DNA of 64,000 nt from Fusibacter sp. 3D3 (GCF_001748365.1 NZ_BDHH01000002.1:120840-184839); one strand, 5' to 3'; counted from the stretch's first letter, positions 17,443 to 26,753 are shown. The notes: a model not told the origin generated them from the sequence alone. A program made the numbers and translations.

Positions 17443-17481
17443 TAGAGCGTACCTTCTTTAGGATTAAAGTGTCACGCTCTA
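17443..17481 (-). repeat. Intercistronic hairpin with T-run between mupG and the kinase
   Basis: TAGAGCGT and ACGCTCTA form a stem that overlaps the mupG stop. On the minus strand it is followed by ACATTTTTTAAGGAG. This looks like a leaky terminator or processing site that would lower expression of the downstream kinase, anmK and gntR genes. Confidence 0.6.
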
Positions 17482-18569
17482 TTTATAAACACAAACTTCT
17501 GCCAGGGTTTGATAAGATCTAGTAAAAAGTGTTCTTCTGCTCTAACATGCCCTACTATACTGGATTTTCCTGAGTTCGGCATATCTGTCAAAGCAATTTG
17601 TAACTCGCCTGCATAATGCCCATAGGTGCTGGACTCAATAATGACATCGCCCCGTTTGATCGCCACAGGATTAATCAAATCAAATGAATGTCCTCTATAC
17701 TTCACTCTGGATTGCGTTGACCGGATCAAATGATCGGATACATCACCTCTGTTGAAATGTAAGGTCTCAAGCACAATTTTGCGTTCAATTTCTGGAAGCG
17801 CATCGATTAAATTAACTTCAAAAGAGACCAAATCTCTTCTGAGCTTTCCAATAGACTTGAGTTCAGCTTCTGATGCATAACAATTCGAAATGATCACATC
17901 ATCTATGAGGCCATTCATGCTGATATAGTGTTTGACTTGGATGTCTATGGGCAGTTCTCGATGACAATCAAGCGTGGGGAGGCCGTCGGTTACTGGCCAA
18001 GGTCCAAAACTGCCCTTTACCTGTGATGTAACGAATGCAGCCGTGGTCAGACCGTATTTTTTAAAGTGCTCTGTACACGCCATAAAATGCGATAACTTCA
18101 ACCCGCTAAAGCGATGGGGATAAAAGTTATGGCATCCGATAAGATTGTCTTTGTTCGGCATATAATTCATGATCGTATCCACATAATGTGTATCATTGCT
18201 CATGTTAATTTCGATGAGAAGGCCCTGTTCATTAAAGGTCATAAGCGCCTCTTCACTTCCAGAAAACCCCATATCTAGTCTAATGCCATGCGCACCGATT
18301 GCCTTAAAAAACGAGAGATCATTATAACTGATCTCCAAATCTTTAAAGACATTTGGACTGACATCTGCGATGACGAACATGCCTTTTTCAGCCGCATAGG
18401 CGTTAATGTTTTTAAATTCGCTTACAATTTTAGCAATCTGTGTTCTATCGACACTCAGCAAGCAGGTGAATATTCGGTCAAATCCGTTTTCAGCGGCGAG
18501 GTCAATATAAGCTTTCATTTCATCCAAATTACTTTTTTCAGGGTATATAGAGATGCCGAGTTTTCTCAT
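17472..18569 (-). CDS. mupG: 6-phospho-N-acetylmuramidase (DUF871 family)
   Basis: A 365-residue protein beginning MRKLGISIYPEKSNLDEMKAY, the DUF871 start, with a TIM-barrel part (FDRIFTCLLSV, VIADVSPNVF, IGAHGIRLDMGFSG, CHNFYPHRFSG) and a C-terminal cyclophilin-like domain. The S. aureus homologue MupG hydrolyses MurNAc-6P-GlcNAc into MurNAc-6-P and GlcNAc. Its ATG overlaps the IIA stop (ATGA) and has GGAGG upstream. Linkage to the IIA, IIC and IIB genes implies that the PTS delivers MurNAc-6P-GlcNAc, with MurQ and the kinase acting on the products. Confidence 0.9.
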   Translation of the reverse strand: MRKLGISIYPEKSNLDEMKAYIDLAAENGFDRIFTCLLSVDRTQIAKIVSEFKNINAYAAEKGMFVIADVSPNVFKDLEISYNDLSFFKAIGAHGIRLDMGFSGSEEALMTFNEQGLLIEINMSNDTHYVDTIMNYMPNKDNLIGCHNFYPHRFSGLKLSHFMACTEHFKKYGLTTAAFVTSQVKGSFGPWPVTDGLPTLDCHRELPIDIQVKHYISMNGLIDDVIISNCYASEAELKSIGKLRRDLVSFEVNLIDALPEIERKIVLETLHFNRGDVSDHLIRSTQSRVKYRGHSFDLINPVAIKRGDVIIESSTYGHYAGELQIALTDMPNSGKSSIVGHVRAEEHFLLDLIKPWQKFVFINRA

Positions 18570-18895
18570 TTTGAGCCTCCACATTTCTCTTCCATTTTTC
18601 TGTAGAGTTTAATAAATTTTTCTGCCATATTGAGTTCTGACATCGCTGTCATGAGATGATCCTGAGCATGCACTAAAATGATGTTAAATTCAATATGGTT
18701 TCCCTGTGCCTCAGCATGAATCATTTCCGTTTGAAACTTATGGGCTTCCCCGATGGCTTCATGACCTTCCTTTAAAAGGGCATCTGCTTTTTCAAATTCA
18801 CTCTTTTCAGCGGCTTCAATCGCCTCATAGGCAAAGCCTCTTGCATTGCCTGCATTCGATATGATCCCGAAGATCACCATTTCATTCATTTCCAT
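18566..18895 (-). CDS. PTS lactose/cellobiose-type EIIA component
   Basis: A 109-residue helical protein with the typical start (VIFGIISNAGNARGFAYEAI) and the phosphorylation site block NIILVHAQDHLMTAM, where His76 is the expected phospho-acceptor. It carries phosphate from HPr to the separate IIB. No clear SD precedes the first Met, and three Met codons in the first six positions leave the start uncertain. A very stable stem-loop lies directly upstream. It is coupled to mupG by a 4-nt overlap. Substrate inferred from context: MurNAc-GlcNAc. Confidence 0.93.
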   Translation of the reverse strand: MEMNEMVIFGIISNAGNARGFAYEAIEAAEKSEFEKADALLKEGHEAIGEAHKFQTEMIHAEAQGNHIEFNIILVHAQDHLMTAMSELNMAEKFIKLYRKMEEKCGGSK

Positions 18896-18906
18896 TTTTA
18901 TATTAT

Positions 18907-18955
18907 GAAGATTCTATAGATCAAGGCCCTTACAGGCTCGCTCTATAGAATCTTC
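18907..18955. repeat. Perfect 14-bp inverted repeat between EIIC and EIIA genes
   Basis: GAAGATTCTATAGA and its exact complement enclose 21 nt in the gap between the EIIC stop and the EIIA start. There is no T-run on the minus strand. It is probably an mRNA stem-loop affecting EIIA translation or mRNA stability. Confidence 0.75.
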
Positions 18956-18980
18956 TACTCCTTTTGATAGATTAACTTTA

Positions 18981-20252
18981 TTATAGCGTAACTTCTTCTT
19001 TTTCAAGTGCCAATTGCTTGTTGTCATAGATTCTAAAGAAAGGATAGTAAATCACCATTGCAATAAAAATACAAATGATGTTGAGTACAATAGCCCGCCA
19101 ATCTCCACCTGTTGCCACAAAGGCACCAATCGGTCCCGGAAGCGTCCAAGGCGCCAAAATAAAGGGTCTGGCAACGAGCTCAAGTGCCATCGCTGTGTAA
19201 CTTACGATTGCAAGAACAACCGGCGCCAAAATAAAGGGGATGATCAAAATCGGATTGAGTACAATCGGCGCACCAAAAATTAAAGGTTCGTTGATGTTAA
19301 ATAGACCTGGTGCAAGTGCTGTTCTGCCTAAAGATTTGCTGTAAACAGATTTAGAAGCAAATGCCATCAACAAGACCAGTCCAATCGTAGAACCTGCCCC
19401 ACCAATCCAAATAAACCATTGGTAAAAAGGTTCTGGTGCAATATGGGGTAATGCAATGCCCTCCGCAGCTGCTTTGGTATTGGCATCCAGTAGTACTGTC
19501 CAAATCGGTCTAGCCACTGAACCCACCACAGATACACCATGGATCCCAGCAGACCAGAATAAAGTGATTAAAATAACAGGAACCAACACGCCAAAAAGAG
19601 TATCCGATGTGGTCACAAGCGGTGCCATGACTTTGGCGATAAAGCCATGCCAATCAAAACCAAATATAAAGGTGATCAATGTCATCAACACCACGACAAC
19701 TGCAGTTGGTGTCAATGCTTCAAATGATCTTGCAACAGATGCGGGCACTTGTTCTGGCATAGTGATTTTGAAATTAGATTTGTAAATGATTCTCATGAGT
19801 TCAACGGCTAAAATAGAAGTTATAATTGCGACGAACATACCTGCACCACCCATGTTAGCCATAGGTAGTACCCAACCGATGCCCTCGGCGACTTTTGGAA
19901 CCATCGTCATTAGAAATGCAACCACTGCCAAATTGGCACCGGATACCCCATCCATATCATAGGATTTCGACAAGCTGTATCCTATTCCCCAAGCTGCATA
20001 CAGGGACATAATATACATGGTTAAACGATAAGGTAAAAGGATTGTGACAATGTTTTCTGCTGCCCAAAGTGCGATTGCTGTATCGGCAGGTACTGGTGGA
20101 AAAGCGATAATTAGAAAAAAAGAACCGACGATGATAATGGGCAATGTCGCCACAATACCATCTCTTACTGCACGTAAATGTCTCTGTTCAGCAAGCTTGG
20201 CCATAGGTGTGGAAAACTTTTCGTCTAACCACAGCATGATTTTCTCCATCAT
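18981..20252 (-). CDS. PTS lactose/cellobiose-type EIIC permease
   Basis: A 423-residue membrane protein with about ten hydrophobic segments. Features of the CelB/LacE EIIC family are the N-terminal MAKLAEQRHLRAVRDGI, the block GIHGVSVVGSVARPIW and the conserved ALAPGLFNINEPLIFGAPIV substrate loop. It translocates and presents the sugar for phosphorylation by IIB. Unlike the MurP/glucose-type EIIBC proteins usually tied to murQ, this operon uses a lactose-family system with separate IIA, IIB and IIC. Substrate inferred: GlcNAc/MurNAc disaccharide. Confidence 0.94.
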   Translation of the reverse strand: MMEKIMLWLDEKFSTPMAKLAEQRHLRAVRDGIVATLPIIIVGSFFLIIAFPPVPADTAIALWAAENIVTILLPYRLTMYIMSLYAAWGIGYSLSKSYDMDGVSGANLAVVAFLMTMVPKVAEGIGWVLPMANMGGAGMFVAIITSILAVELMRIIYKSNFKITMPEQVPASVARSFEALTPTAVVVVLMTLITFIFGFDWHGFIAKVMAPLVTTSDTLFGVLVPVILITLFWSAGIHGVSVVGSVARPIWTVLLDANTKAAAEGIALPHIAPEPFYQWFIWIGGAGSTIGLVLLMAFASKSVYSKSLGRTALAPGLFNINEPLIFGAPIVLNPILIIPFILAPVVLAIVSYTAMALELVARPFILAPWTLPGPIGAFVATGGDWRAIVLNIICIFIAMVIYYPFFRIYDNKQLALEKEEVTL

Positions 20253-20300
20253 TTGGTGTTACCCCCTCTTATGAATTTTTGTTTTGTGCTCTATTGCTTT

Positions 20301-20317
20301 ACTAAACTGCGTTTAGT
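20301..20317. repeat. Small hairpin between EIIB and EIIC genes
   Basis: ACTAAAC-TGC-GTTTAGT is a perfect 7-bp stem with a 3-nt loop in the 100-nt gap. No T-run follows. Its function is unknown; it is one of several intercistronic hairpins in this operon. Confidence 0.45.
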
Positions 20318-20354
20318 GAACAATCTACAGCTGTTAAATGGCCTGCTTCGATGA

Positions 20355-20672
20355 TTATTTAACTTTTTCCATAATGTAATCAAAGAGTTTTTTCACCATG
20401 GGCTCCATGGGTGCATACATATTGGGCGGAATTTTTTCGACTATTAAGCCTTCAAATTTAGCGCAGGAATCCTTGATCACATCAAACCTGTGTCTAATCT
20501 GCGGCGCTACTAAGAGGACATCATAGTGTTCTGTTTCAAGTTGTCTTAAATAGCCTGAGGTTCCAAACGCATTCACCGTCATCTCTACACCATTTTTCTT
20601 TGAAACCTCTTCAAGCTTCTTTGCTGTCATTGTGGTGGACATGCCACCTGCACATACGAACATAATTTTCAT
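20355..20672 (-). CDS. PTS lactose/cellobiose-type EIIB component
   Basis: A 105-residue Rossmann-like protein starting MKIMFVCAGGMSTTMTAKKL, where Cys7 in the CAGGMST loop is the phosphocysteine. VLLVAPQIRH is also typical of the family. It passes the phosphate from IIA to the incoming sugar at the IIC. A GGAGG RBS precedes the ATG. Gene order IIB-IIC-IIA-mupG on the minus strand ties the system to 6-phospho-disaccharide hydrolysis. Confidence 0.94.
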   Translation of the reverse strand: MKIMFVCAGGMSTTMTAKKLEEVSKKNGVEMTVNAFGTSGYLRQLETEHYDVLLVAPQIRHRFDVIKDSCAKFEGLIVEKIPPNMYAPMEPMVKKLFDYIMEKVK

Positions 20673-20716
20673 GATAAATTGCCTCCTATAAATAACATTT
20701 TAAACTCTATAAGGCT

Positions 20717-21696
20717 TCAATTAGAGATCCAAGCCTTGTTGCCGCTTTGATCTGTACAGATCACCATATAGTGCGTGATTGCTTTAGAAAATTTGTACTG
20801 TAAATCTGTAATCATTTCATTTTCTTTTTCAAAGCATATCGTTTCGAACTGATCCTTTGAGAACAAGGTCAGTTCAAGCTTTGAAATCGCTGAACACCTA
20901 AGCTTCAACTGATTTTCATCAAATGCCAAGCTGTAAATTTCAGGGCCATTTGAAGCGTAAAATCTTTTATTTTTAATAGCTTTTACGACACTATTTTTAT
21001 CCTTTGCGCCATCTTCAACGACAATATAGCCTTTGAAATATTCACATTCACCTTGTTCATTTTGATAGGCATGTGAATCATCCACTGAAGTGAAAAGCAA
21101 CGTTTTTCGCATTTGATACAATTGAGCCCTGTAATCAGAGGCATCTTGTTCAGATTTGGCATTATAGACTTCTATCCCATCATAATTTTGAAGTGTCCTC
21201 AGCAGTTCAATTGGAATAAACGGCTTTTTAGGATGTGCAATAATAACCAAATTACCACGACTTTTGAGCTCATTTATAAGCGATTGAACTTCATCCAGCT
21301 TTGTGTAAAACAGACTTTTATATGAATTGTCATCATGCGCAATGCGATTGGATACCTCAAGTTCTGGATCTTTAAGCGTCAATAAGTGAAAATGAATCCG
21401 CTCGCTATAATCCTTGAGGTCTAAATAACAATTGTACTCGCAACCATTGAGTAAAATCAGATCTCTAGGGGTACCCTCTTCGTCAAAGTAGATTCGATGA
21501 TCTGTTATGGCCAAAAAGGCATACGCTTTTTCTTGATAGCGCTTTTGAATCCCTTCAACAGAATACTCACCATCTGATCGCGTGGTGTGACAATGAATAT
21601 TGCCTTTGATTTGTTCACAAAAATTTATGACCTCTGTAATAATATCGCCCCCGATCTCTCACAGGTAAGTTCTGCCTGATCAATGGCAATTTTCAT
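20717..21696 (-). CDS. PHP-domain protein with apparent 5' frameshift
   Basis: The long frame from 21514 begins in mid-domain (AITDHRIYF). The same frame is open upstream to about 21658 and encodes NIHCHTTRSDGEYSVEGI, the HxH metal motif that must open a PHP domain. No ATG, GTG or TTG exists in that extension. An ATG at 21696, overlapping the end of the serine-hydrolase gene, encodes MKIAIDQAELTCERSG and then needs a -1 shift at the GGGGG run (complement of 21648-21652) to enter the PHP frame. Further motifs are VIIAHP and FTSVDDSHAY. The protein is probably a metal-dependent phosphoesterase of about 326 residues in the muropeptide operon. One base missing from the G-run, or programmed slippage, would explain the break. 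Confidence 0.75.
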
Positions 21697-22705
21697 ATAA
21701 AATGGCTTCAAGCCTTTTTCTAAACCCGATGATTTGAATGTTCGCCCTCGTAGGATGGACCCTATTGGACAACAGGATAAAAGCCAATTGTTTTTCAAAA
21801 TCTATGAGTAAACTGGTCCCCGTATACCCCGTGTGATAGATGACCTCATGGTCTGATACCTGTCGAATTATCCAGCCGATGCTCCTGTACGCATCATCTG
21901 CTTGAATCACTTTTCTCTGAATAAGTTCTATGGCCTCTTCCGTTAAAAAGCGTTCCCCATTGAGCTCTCCCCGATTTAAGATCATCTTCGCAAATAGACT
22001 CAGGTCCTTCACCGTACTGTAGAGGCCAGCATGCCCTGCAACACCCTTTAGTAAAAAGCTCTTCTCATCATGTACACTGCCTCTGATCAGACCCCGAAAT
22101 CCGAAAATTTCCGTGGGCGCTATTCGATCGATCTCCTTGTGATTAAAACAAGTATCCTGCATTTTCAAAGGTTCAAAAAAATGCTTTTCAAGGTAGAGCG
22201 GCAAAGAACCCGTGAGTTTTTCGATGATAAAGCCTAAGTACATAAATCCAACATCGGAGTAAACGACTTTGGAATCTGGCTCATACTCTAACGTGCAAGA
22301 CCTAAGGTCTCTCAATAATGGCTCAACCGAAGTCATCACCTCGGTCCCCGTTGTCAATGCGGGATAGCCTGAACTGTGTGTCATCAAATGTCTAATCGTC
22401 ACAATATCGTTGTCTATATAAGGCAAATATTGACTCACCTTATCCTCTAACTTCAACTGACCTGCTTCAACGAGTTTCAATATCGCCGTAGTCGTTCCGA
22501 CGACCTTTGTAAGCGAAGCAATGTCGTATACTGTATCCAATCGGTTAGGTTCTACTACAGGGGTGGTCGCTTTGTTTCCAAAGCTCCCGTAGTATTCAAC
22601 GTCATCGATCACCAAGCAATAGTTGGCCCCTGGAAACACGCCCTCTTGTACACCACTGGTGATGCAGTTATCTATTTCTTTTAACAAAATGGATCGATCT
22701 CTCAT
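21680..22705 (-). CDS. Serine beta-lactamase-like hydrolase (AmpH/YbbE type)
   Basis: A protein of about 341 residues of the class C beta-lactamase/D-Ala-D-Ala carboxypeptidase fold. The nucleophile motif is SLTK (YDIASLTKVVGTTT), the second motif is YSD (KVVYSDVGF) and the third is HTG (VIYHTGYTGTS). There is no signal peptide, so it acts in the cytosol. B. subtilis places a comparable gene (ybbE/amiE) in its MurNAc operon. Here it follows a peptide-type importer, so trimming of muropeptide stems is a reasonable role. I favour the ATG after AGAGGT; an earlier ATG at 22744 overlapping the ATPase gene is possible. Confidence 0.88.
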   Translation of the reverse strand: MRDRSILLKEIDNCITSGVQEGVFPGANYCLVIDDVEYYGSFGNKATTPVVEPNRLDTVYDIASLTKVVGTTTAILKLVEAGQLKLEDKVSQYLPYIDNDIVTIRHLMTHSSGYPALTTGTEVMTSVEPLLRDLRSCTLEYEPDSKVVYSDVGFMYLGFIIEKLTGSLPLYLEKHFFEPLKMQDTCFNHKEIDRIAPTEIFGFRGLIRGSVHDEKSFLLKGVAGHAGLYSTVKDLSLFAKMILNRGELNGERFLTEEAIELIQRKVIQADDAYRSIGWIIRQVSDHEVIYHTGYTGTSLLIDFEKQLAFILLSNRVHPTRANIQIIGFRKRLEAILYENCH

Positions 22706-22733
22706 AATGACCTCTATTTTCTTATAGCAATCT

Positions 22734-23747
22734 CTATTTTTCATCTACAAATTTTAAAATACGATCTGGATAATGACACGCCACAAACTGATCTTGCTCG
22801 AGTTCACGAAGTTCTGGCTCTTCCTCGCCACATCTCGGCTTAAAATTTGGACATCTCGGATGAAATCGACAACCCTTTGGCAAATTCACTGGCGAAGGCG
22901 TCTCTCCCTTTAACACAATCTTTTCACGTCTATTGTCAACATCCACATTGGCAAGTACACTTACAAGTGCCTGAGTATAGGGATGTCTACAGCCACCTGA
23001 TATGATGTCCGCTGGTCCGATCTCCACAATTTTACCAAGGTACATAATGGCAATCCGATCTGAAATAAGCCAAGCCAATGACAAATCATGTGTGATGAAT
23101 AGATATGAAGTCCCTTTTTGTGCCTTCATTTCATACATGAGTTTCACAATATCTGCACGGATGGACGCATCTAGCATAGAGACCGGTTCATCAGCCACAA
23201 TAAACTCTGGCGAAACAATAAAGACAGCGGCAATGGCAACACGTTGTCTCTGTCCACCACTGAGTTCATGAGGATATCTATAGATGTAGTCCTCACCTGG
23301 TTTTAACCCTGCAAACTCTAAAGCTTGAACCGTTCTCTCTTTGATTTCAGCTTGTGTCAAATGTTTCTCTATAAGCCTTAAGGGTTCTGATACCACATCA
23401 ATAATCATATATTTTGGATTCAAGGACTGATAGGGGTCTTGAAAAATCATTTGAGCCCTTTTTCGAAAGCCCTTTAACCACGTTTTATCATTAAGCTTAT
23501 ACTCTTCATCATCAAACTTTAACTGTCCCTCATGATGTTGAAGATTGAGCATTGCACGACCGGTCGTCGTCTTACCCGACCCTGATTCGCCAACAAGAGA
23601 AACGATTTCACCTTTTTTGATGCTCAGATTCACGCCATCCACTGCTTTAACGATCTTGTCGCCCTTATTCAAAAGGTCATTTATAAAGCTGCCACGAATT
23701 TTAAAATAGACCTTTAAATCCTTTGCTTCAACAATGTACTTATTCAT
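22734..23747 (-). CDS. Dipeptide/oligopeptide ABC importer ATPase (DppF/OppF type)
   Basis: A 337-residue ATPase: Walker [11 protein letters not shown]-loop [14 protein letters not shown], signature LSGGQRQR, Walker B FIVADEP, and the C-terminal oligopeptide-transporter zinc/Fe-S-like tail [14 protein letters not shown]. It energises uptake together with the DppD-type partner. The start follows AGAGG; the gene overlaps its partner by 8 nt. Located in the cell-wall salvage operon, it probably imports muropeptides or murein stem peptides. Confidence 0.93.
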   Translation of the reverse strand: MNKYIVEAKDLKVYFKIRGSFINDLLNKGDKIVKAVDGVNLSIKKGEIVSLVGESGSGKTTTGRAMLNLQHHEGQLKFDDEEYKLNDKTWLKGFRKRAQMIFQDPYQSLNPKYMIIDVVSEPLRLIEKHLTQAEIKERTVQALEFAGLKPGEDYIYRYPHELSGGQRQRVAIAAVFIVSPEFIVADEPVSMLDASIRADIVKLMYEMKAQKGTSYLFITHDLSLAWLISDRIAIMYLGKIVEIGPADIISGGCRHPYTQALVSVLANVDVDNRREKIVLKGETPSPVNLPKGCRFHPRCPNFKPRCGEEEPELRELEQDQFVACHYPDRILKFVDEK

Positions 23748-24726
23748 TCGCATCACCTCTTAGTAAATGACATGCCGCAAAGTGGCCTTTTTCATATTGA
23801 ATCAATTTGGGTTCAATGCTTTTGCAAAGTTCTAATGCCTCGCTACATCTCAAATGGAACCGGCACCCTTTCGGTGGATCCAATAAATTAGGAGGTGATC
23901 CCGGTATGGACTCTATCATTTTCTTCTCACCATAAATATTGGGAAACGCAGCGATCAATTTCTTGGTATAAGGGTGCAAACTGTTCTTAATCACATCTCT
24001 GACACTGCCAATTTCCACAATTTTACCCGCATACATCACCGCGATTCGATCACAAGTTTCAGAAATAATGGACAAATCATGTGTAATGATAATCATGCTC
24101 ATATTGAGTTTGATCCTTAAACTGTTGATCAGATCAATAATTTGGGCTTGAACCATCACATCAAGTGCCGTGGTCGGTTCATCTGCTATGAGTATCTTCG
24201 GATCGCAGGCCAGTGCCATGGCGATCATCACGCGTTGGCGCATGCCACCAGAAAATTCATGTGGATAATTGTCTATACGCGTGGCATCCAGCCCAACTAA
24301 TTTAAAGAGTTCTTTAATCTTTGTTTTCACATCATTCTGACTGATGTCTGGATTGTGAAGCGTAATCGCCTCAGCAATCTGAAAACTGATTTTCTTAACA
24401 GGATTTAGGGCATTCATAGCGCCTTGAAATACCATTGAGATATCGTTCCATCTGTAAAGCTGCCATTCTTCCTCAGTAATCGGTGCAAGGTTTTTACCCC
24501 CATAGTGAATTTCACCTGAATGAATGTAGCCGTTGTCTGGTAGCATGCCCATGGTTGAAAGTGCCGTGGTGGTTTTCCCACAGCCAGACTCACCCACTAG
24601 ACCTAAAGATTCGCCCTCGTAGAGATCAAAATCTACATTTTCAACTGCTTTTACGGTCCCTAAACTGATATCAAAAAAGATGCTTAAATCTTTAACTTCA
24701 AGAATTTTTCTACCTGACTCATTCAT
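23740..24726 (-). CDS. Dipeptide/oligopeptide ABC importer ATPase (DppD/OppD type)
   Basis: A 328-residue ATPase with Walker [11 protein letters not shown]-loop [12 protein letters not shown], signature FSGGMRQR, Walker [14 protein letters not shown]-loop ITHD and the C-terminal [14 protein letters not shown] cluster seen in Opp/Dpp ATPases. The GAGGTA RBS overlaps the end of the DppC-type gene one base upstream, indicating tight coupling. It pairs with the DppF-type ATPase. Confidence 0.93.
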   Translation of the reverse strand: MNESGRKILEVKDLSIFFDISLGTVKAVENVDFDLYEGESLGLVGESGCGKTTTALSTMGMLPDNGYIHSGEIHYGGKNLAPITEEEWQLYRWNDISMVFQGAMNALNPVKKISFQIAEAITLHNPDISQNDVKTKIKELFKLVGLDATRIDNYPHEFSGGMRQRVMIAMALACDPKILIADEPTTALDVMVQAQIIDLINSLRIKLNMSMIIITHDLSIISETCDRIAVMYAGKIVEIGSVRDVIKNSLHPYTKKLIAAFPNIYGEKKMIESIPGSPPNLLDPPKGCRFHLRCSEALELCKSIEPKLIQYEKGHFAACHLLRGDANE

Positions 24727-24727
24727 A

Positions 24728-25630
24728 TTATCTACCTCTTAACTTTGGATTAAGAATTTCATCAAAAGAGTACCCTACAAAAGTGAAACTGAGTACTAAT
24801 AAAATGATAGCAACCCCTGCCGGTACAAAATACCACCATGCGCCTATACTCACTGCACCATTTACAAATGCGCCATTGAGGACTTGTCCCCAGCTCACCG
24901 AAAGCGGATCGCCAAGACCTAAAAAGCTCAATGAGGCTTCTGCCAATATGGCTGATGCTGTGGCCAAAATGGTATTGGCAAAAATCACTGGAAACACATT
25001 TGGCAAAATGTGCTTGTACATGATATAAAAGCTACCTGCCCCAATCGATTTCGCACGCTCAATATAGGGCCTTTCTCTTATGGATAGTGCTTGCGAACGC
25101 ACAAGTCTAGCCGTTCCAGTCCATCCTGTAAACCCGATGACCAAAATAATGTTTCTGATATTAGTGCCTAAAAGTGCAGAGAGTACCATAATCAGTGGCA
25201 ATTTAGGCAAAACCATCATACCATCTGTAAATCTCATGAGCAGACTGTCCAGTCTCCCCCCTATAAAACCTGCAATCAGACCGATGATGGTTCCAATACT
25301 GATCGAGATAAAAGCTGCTGAAAATCCCACAATTAAAGAGGTCTTCGTACCATGAATAATAGCGCCAAAGAGGTCTCTCCCCAGATGATCTGTCCCAAAT
25401 ATAAACGCTGCAGATGGCGGTGCCATCATAGGTCCTTTTCCAACGTCTATAGTTGAATACGGGTAGACTTTAGGCCCAACAAAAGCAATGACGAAGAACA
25501 ATACAACCATTATAAATCCAATGGTGCCAATCCGGTTTCCAAAAAAGGATTTTGCGAATCTTTTGAAATTTCTCATTCTCACTTCAAATTTATCTCTTTT
25601 AATCTGCTTTTTATGATTTAATTTTTCCAC
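24728..25630 (-). CDS. Dipeptide/oligopeptide ABC importer permease (DppC/OppC type)
   Basis: A 300-residue permease with an N-terminal cytosolic extension, a first helix (GTIGFIMVVLFFVIAFVG), the family block FIFGTDHLGRDLFGAIIHG and five more helices. The EAA loop is ERAKSIGAGSFYIMYKHILPN. It starts at GTG after GGGGTGG. It forms the channel with the DppB-type protein encoded just upstream. Confidence 0.93.
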   Translation of the reverse strand: MEKLNHKKQIKRDKFEVRMRNFKRFAKSFFGNRIGTIGFIMVVLFFVIAFVGPKVYPYSTIDVGKGPMMAPPSAAFIFGTDHLGRDLFGAIIHGTKTSLIVGFSAAFISISIGTIIGLIAGFIGGRLDSLLMRFTDGMMVLPKLPLIMVLSALLGTNIRNIILVIGFTGWTGTARLVRSQALSIRERPYIERAKSIGAGSFYIMYKHILPNVFPVIFANTILATASAILAEASLSFLGLGDPLSVSWGQVLNGAFVNGAVSIGAWWYFVPAGVAIILLVLSFTFVGYSFDEILNPKLRGR

Positions 25631-25642
25631 TGCGCCACCCCC

Positions 25643-26611
25643 CTATTCATATCTTATACGCGGATCAATGTACATGTAGATGATATCTGCAATAAAGTTC
25701 GCCGCAACTACCGCAAAGCTTGTGATTAGAAAAGATCCCTGTAGTAGTGGATAATCCCTAGTGGTGAGCGCTTTTAAAAGCAAGGTCCCAACGCCTGGCC
25801 ACGTGAATACGGTTTCCGTTTGTATGGCACCTGCCACAATAAAGCCTATCGAAGTGGCGATTACGGTGACCATCGGTAACATCGCATTGGGCAGTGCATG
25901 TTTTCTGATGATGTATTTACGACTAAACCCTTTCGCTCTCGCAGTGTTGATATAGTCTTCTGTAAAAACATCTAATAGTGAACTTCTCATAATCATGACG
26001 TAGCTTCCAAAAATAGCCAGTCCCAGTGTCACCGTTGGAATGATCAAATGGTGTGCTACATCTTTGATATAGGTGAAAGTACTGACGTTTCTAAGGCCTG
26101 GTGTCATCATCCCAAATAAAGGTACCCAGCCGAGCTTCACGCCAAAGATGACGAGTAAAACCATCCCGAACCAGAATGCAGGAATCGCATAGATTAAAAG
26201 TGCTATGCCCAGCAAACCCACATCAATTTTCTTGCCTCGATGTGCAGCGGCCACTGTCCCAAAGAGGATTCCGAAGGCAATCGCTAAAGTTTGAGCACAA
26301 AGCGCCAACAAGAGCGTGTTTGGCAATCGATTCCCTATGACCTCCATAACGGGCTTCTTGAATGAAAAGGAAGTGCCAAAATCTCCCATTAGTGCATTTT
26401 TTATATAGACAAAATACTGCTGATAGATTGGCAAATTTAAGCCATAACTGGCCTTAATCTGTGCAGCCACTTCTGGATCGATACCACTTTTTACGAACAT
26501 AGAGGTGGGATCTCCAGGCATTACTCTAAAGAGAATAAAGCTAATGGTTAACACGATTAAAATCGTAATAATACTCTGAAATATTTTTTTTGCAAAATAC
26601 CTTGAATTCAT
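25643..26611 (-). CDS. Dipeptide/oligopeptide ABC importer permease (DppB/OppB type)
   Basis: A 322-residue permease: first helix SIITILIVLTISFILFRVMPGDP, the extracellular PxxxQY segment (NLPIYQQYFVYIKNALMGDFG) and the EAA loop NTARAKGFSRKYIIRKHALPN. It has about six helices, the normal family length and a GGGGGT RBS. A large stem-loop separates it from the binding-protein gene. Confidence 0.93.
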   Translation of the reverse strand: MNSRYFAKKIFQSIITILIVLTISFILFRVMPGDPTSMFVKSGIDPEVAAQIKASYGLNLPIYQQYFVYIKNALMGDFGTSFSFKKPVMEVIGNRLPNTLLLALCAQTLAIAFGILFGTVAAAHRGKKIDVGLLGIALLIYAIPAFWFGMVLLVIFGVKLGWVPLFGMMTPGLRNVSTFTYIKDVAHHLIIPTVTLGLAIFGSYVMIMRSSLLDVFTEDYINTARAKGFSRKYIIRKHALPNAMLPMVTVIATSIGFIVAGAIQTETVFTWPGVGTLLLKALTTRDYPLLQGSFLITSFAVVAANFIADIIYMYIDPRIRYE

Positions 26612-26671
26612 TGATTACCCCCATCATATCGCATACTTATCGTGAGGAAACACTGTTATATTCACCCTTTT

Positions 26672-26719
26672 ATTCAAATGAAAGAGTGCCCTAAAGCAGA
26701 ACACTCTTTCCATTTGAAT
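26672..26719. repeat. Large stem-loop between the binding-protein and permease genes
   Basis: ATTCAAATGAAAGAGTG pairs with CACTCTTTCCATTTGAAT (17 pairs, one bulge) around a 13-nt loop. No T-run follows on the minus strand. Placement after the substrate-binding gene is typical of stem-loops that protect the 3' end of a highly expressed binding-protein mRNA segment. Confidence 0.75.
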
Positions 26720-26753
26720 TAAAGATCCACTGACCTACAATTAGGTCAAAATA

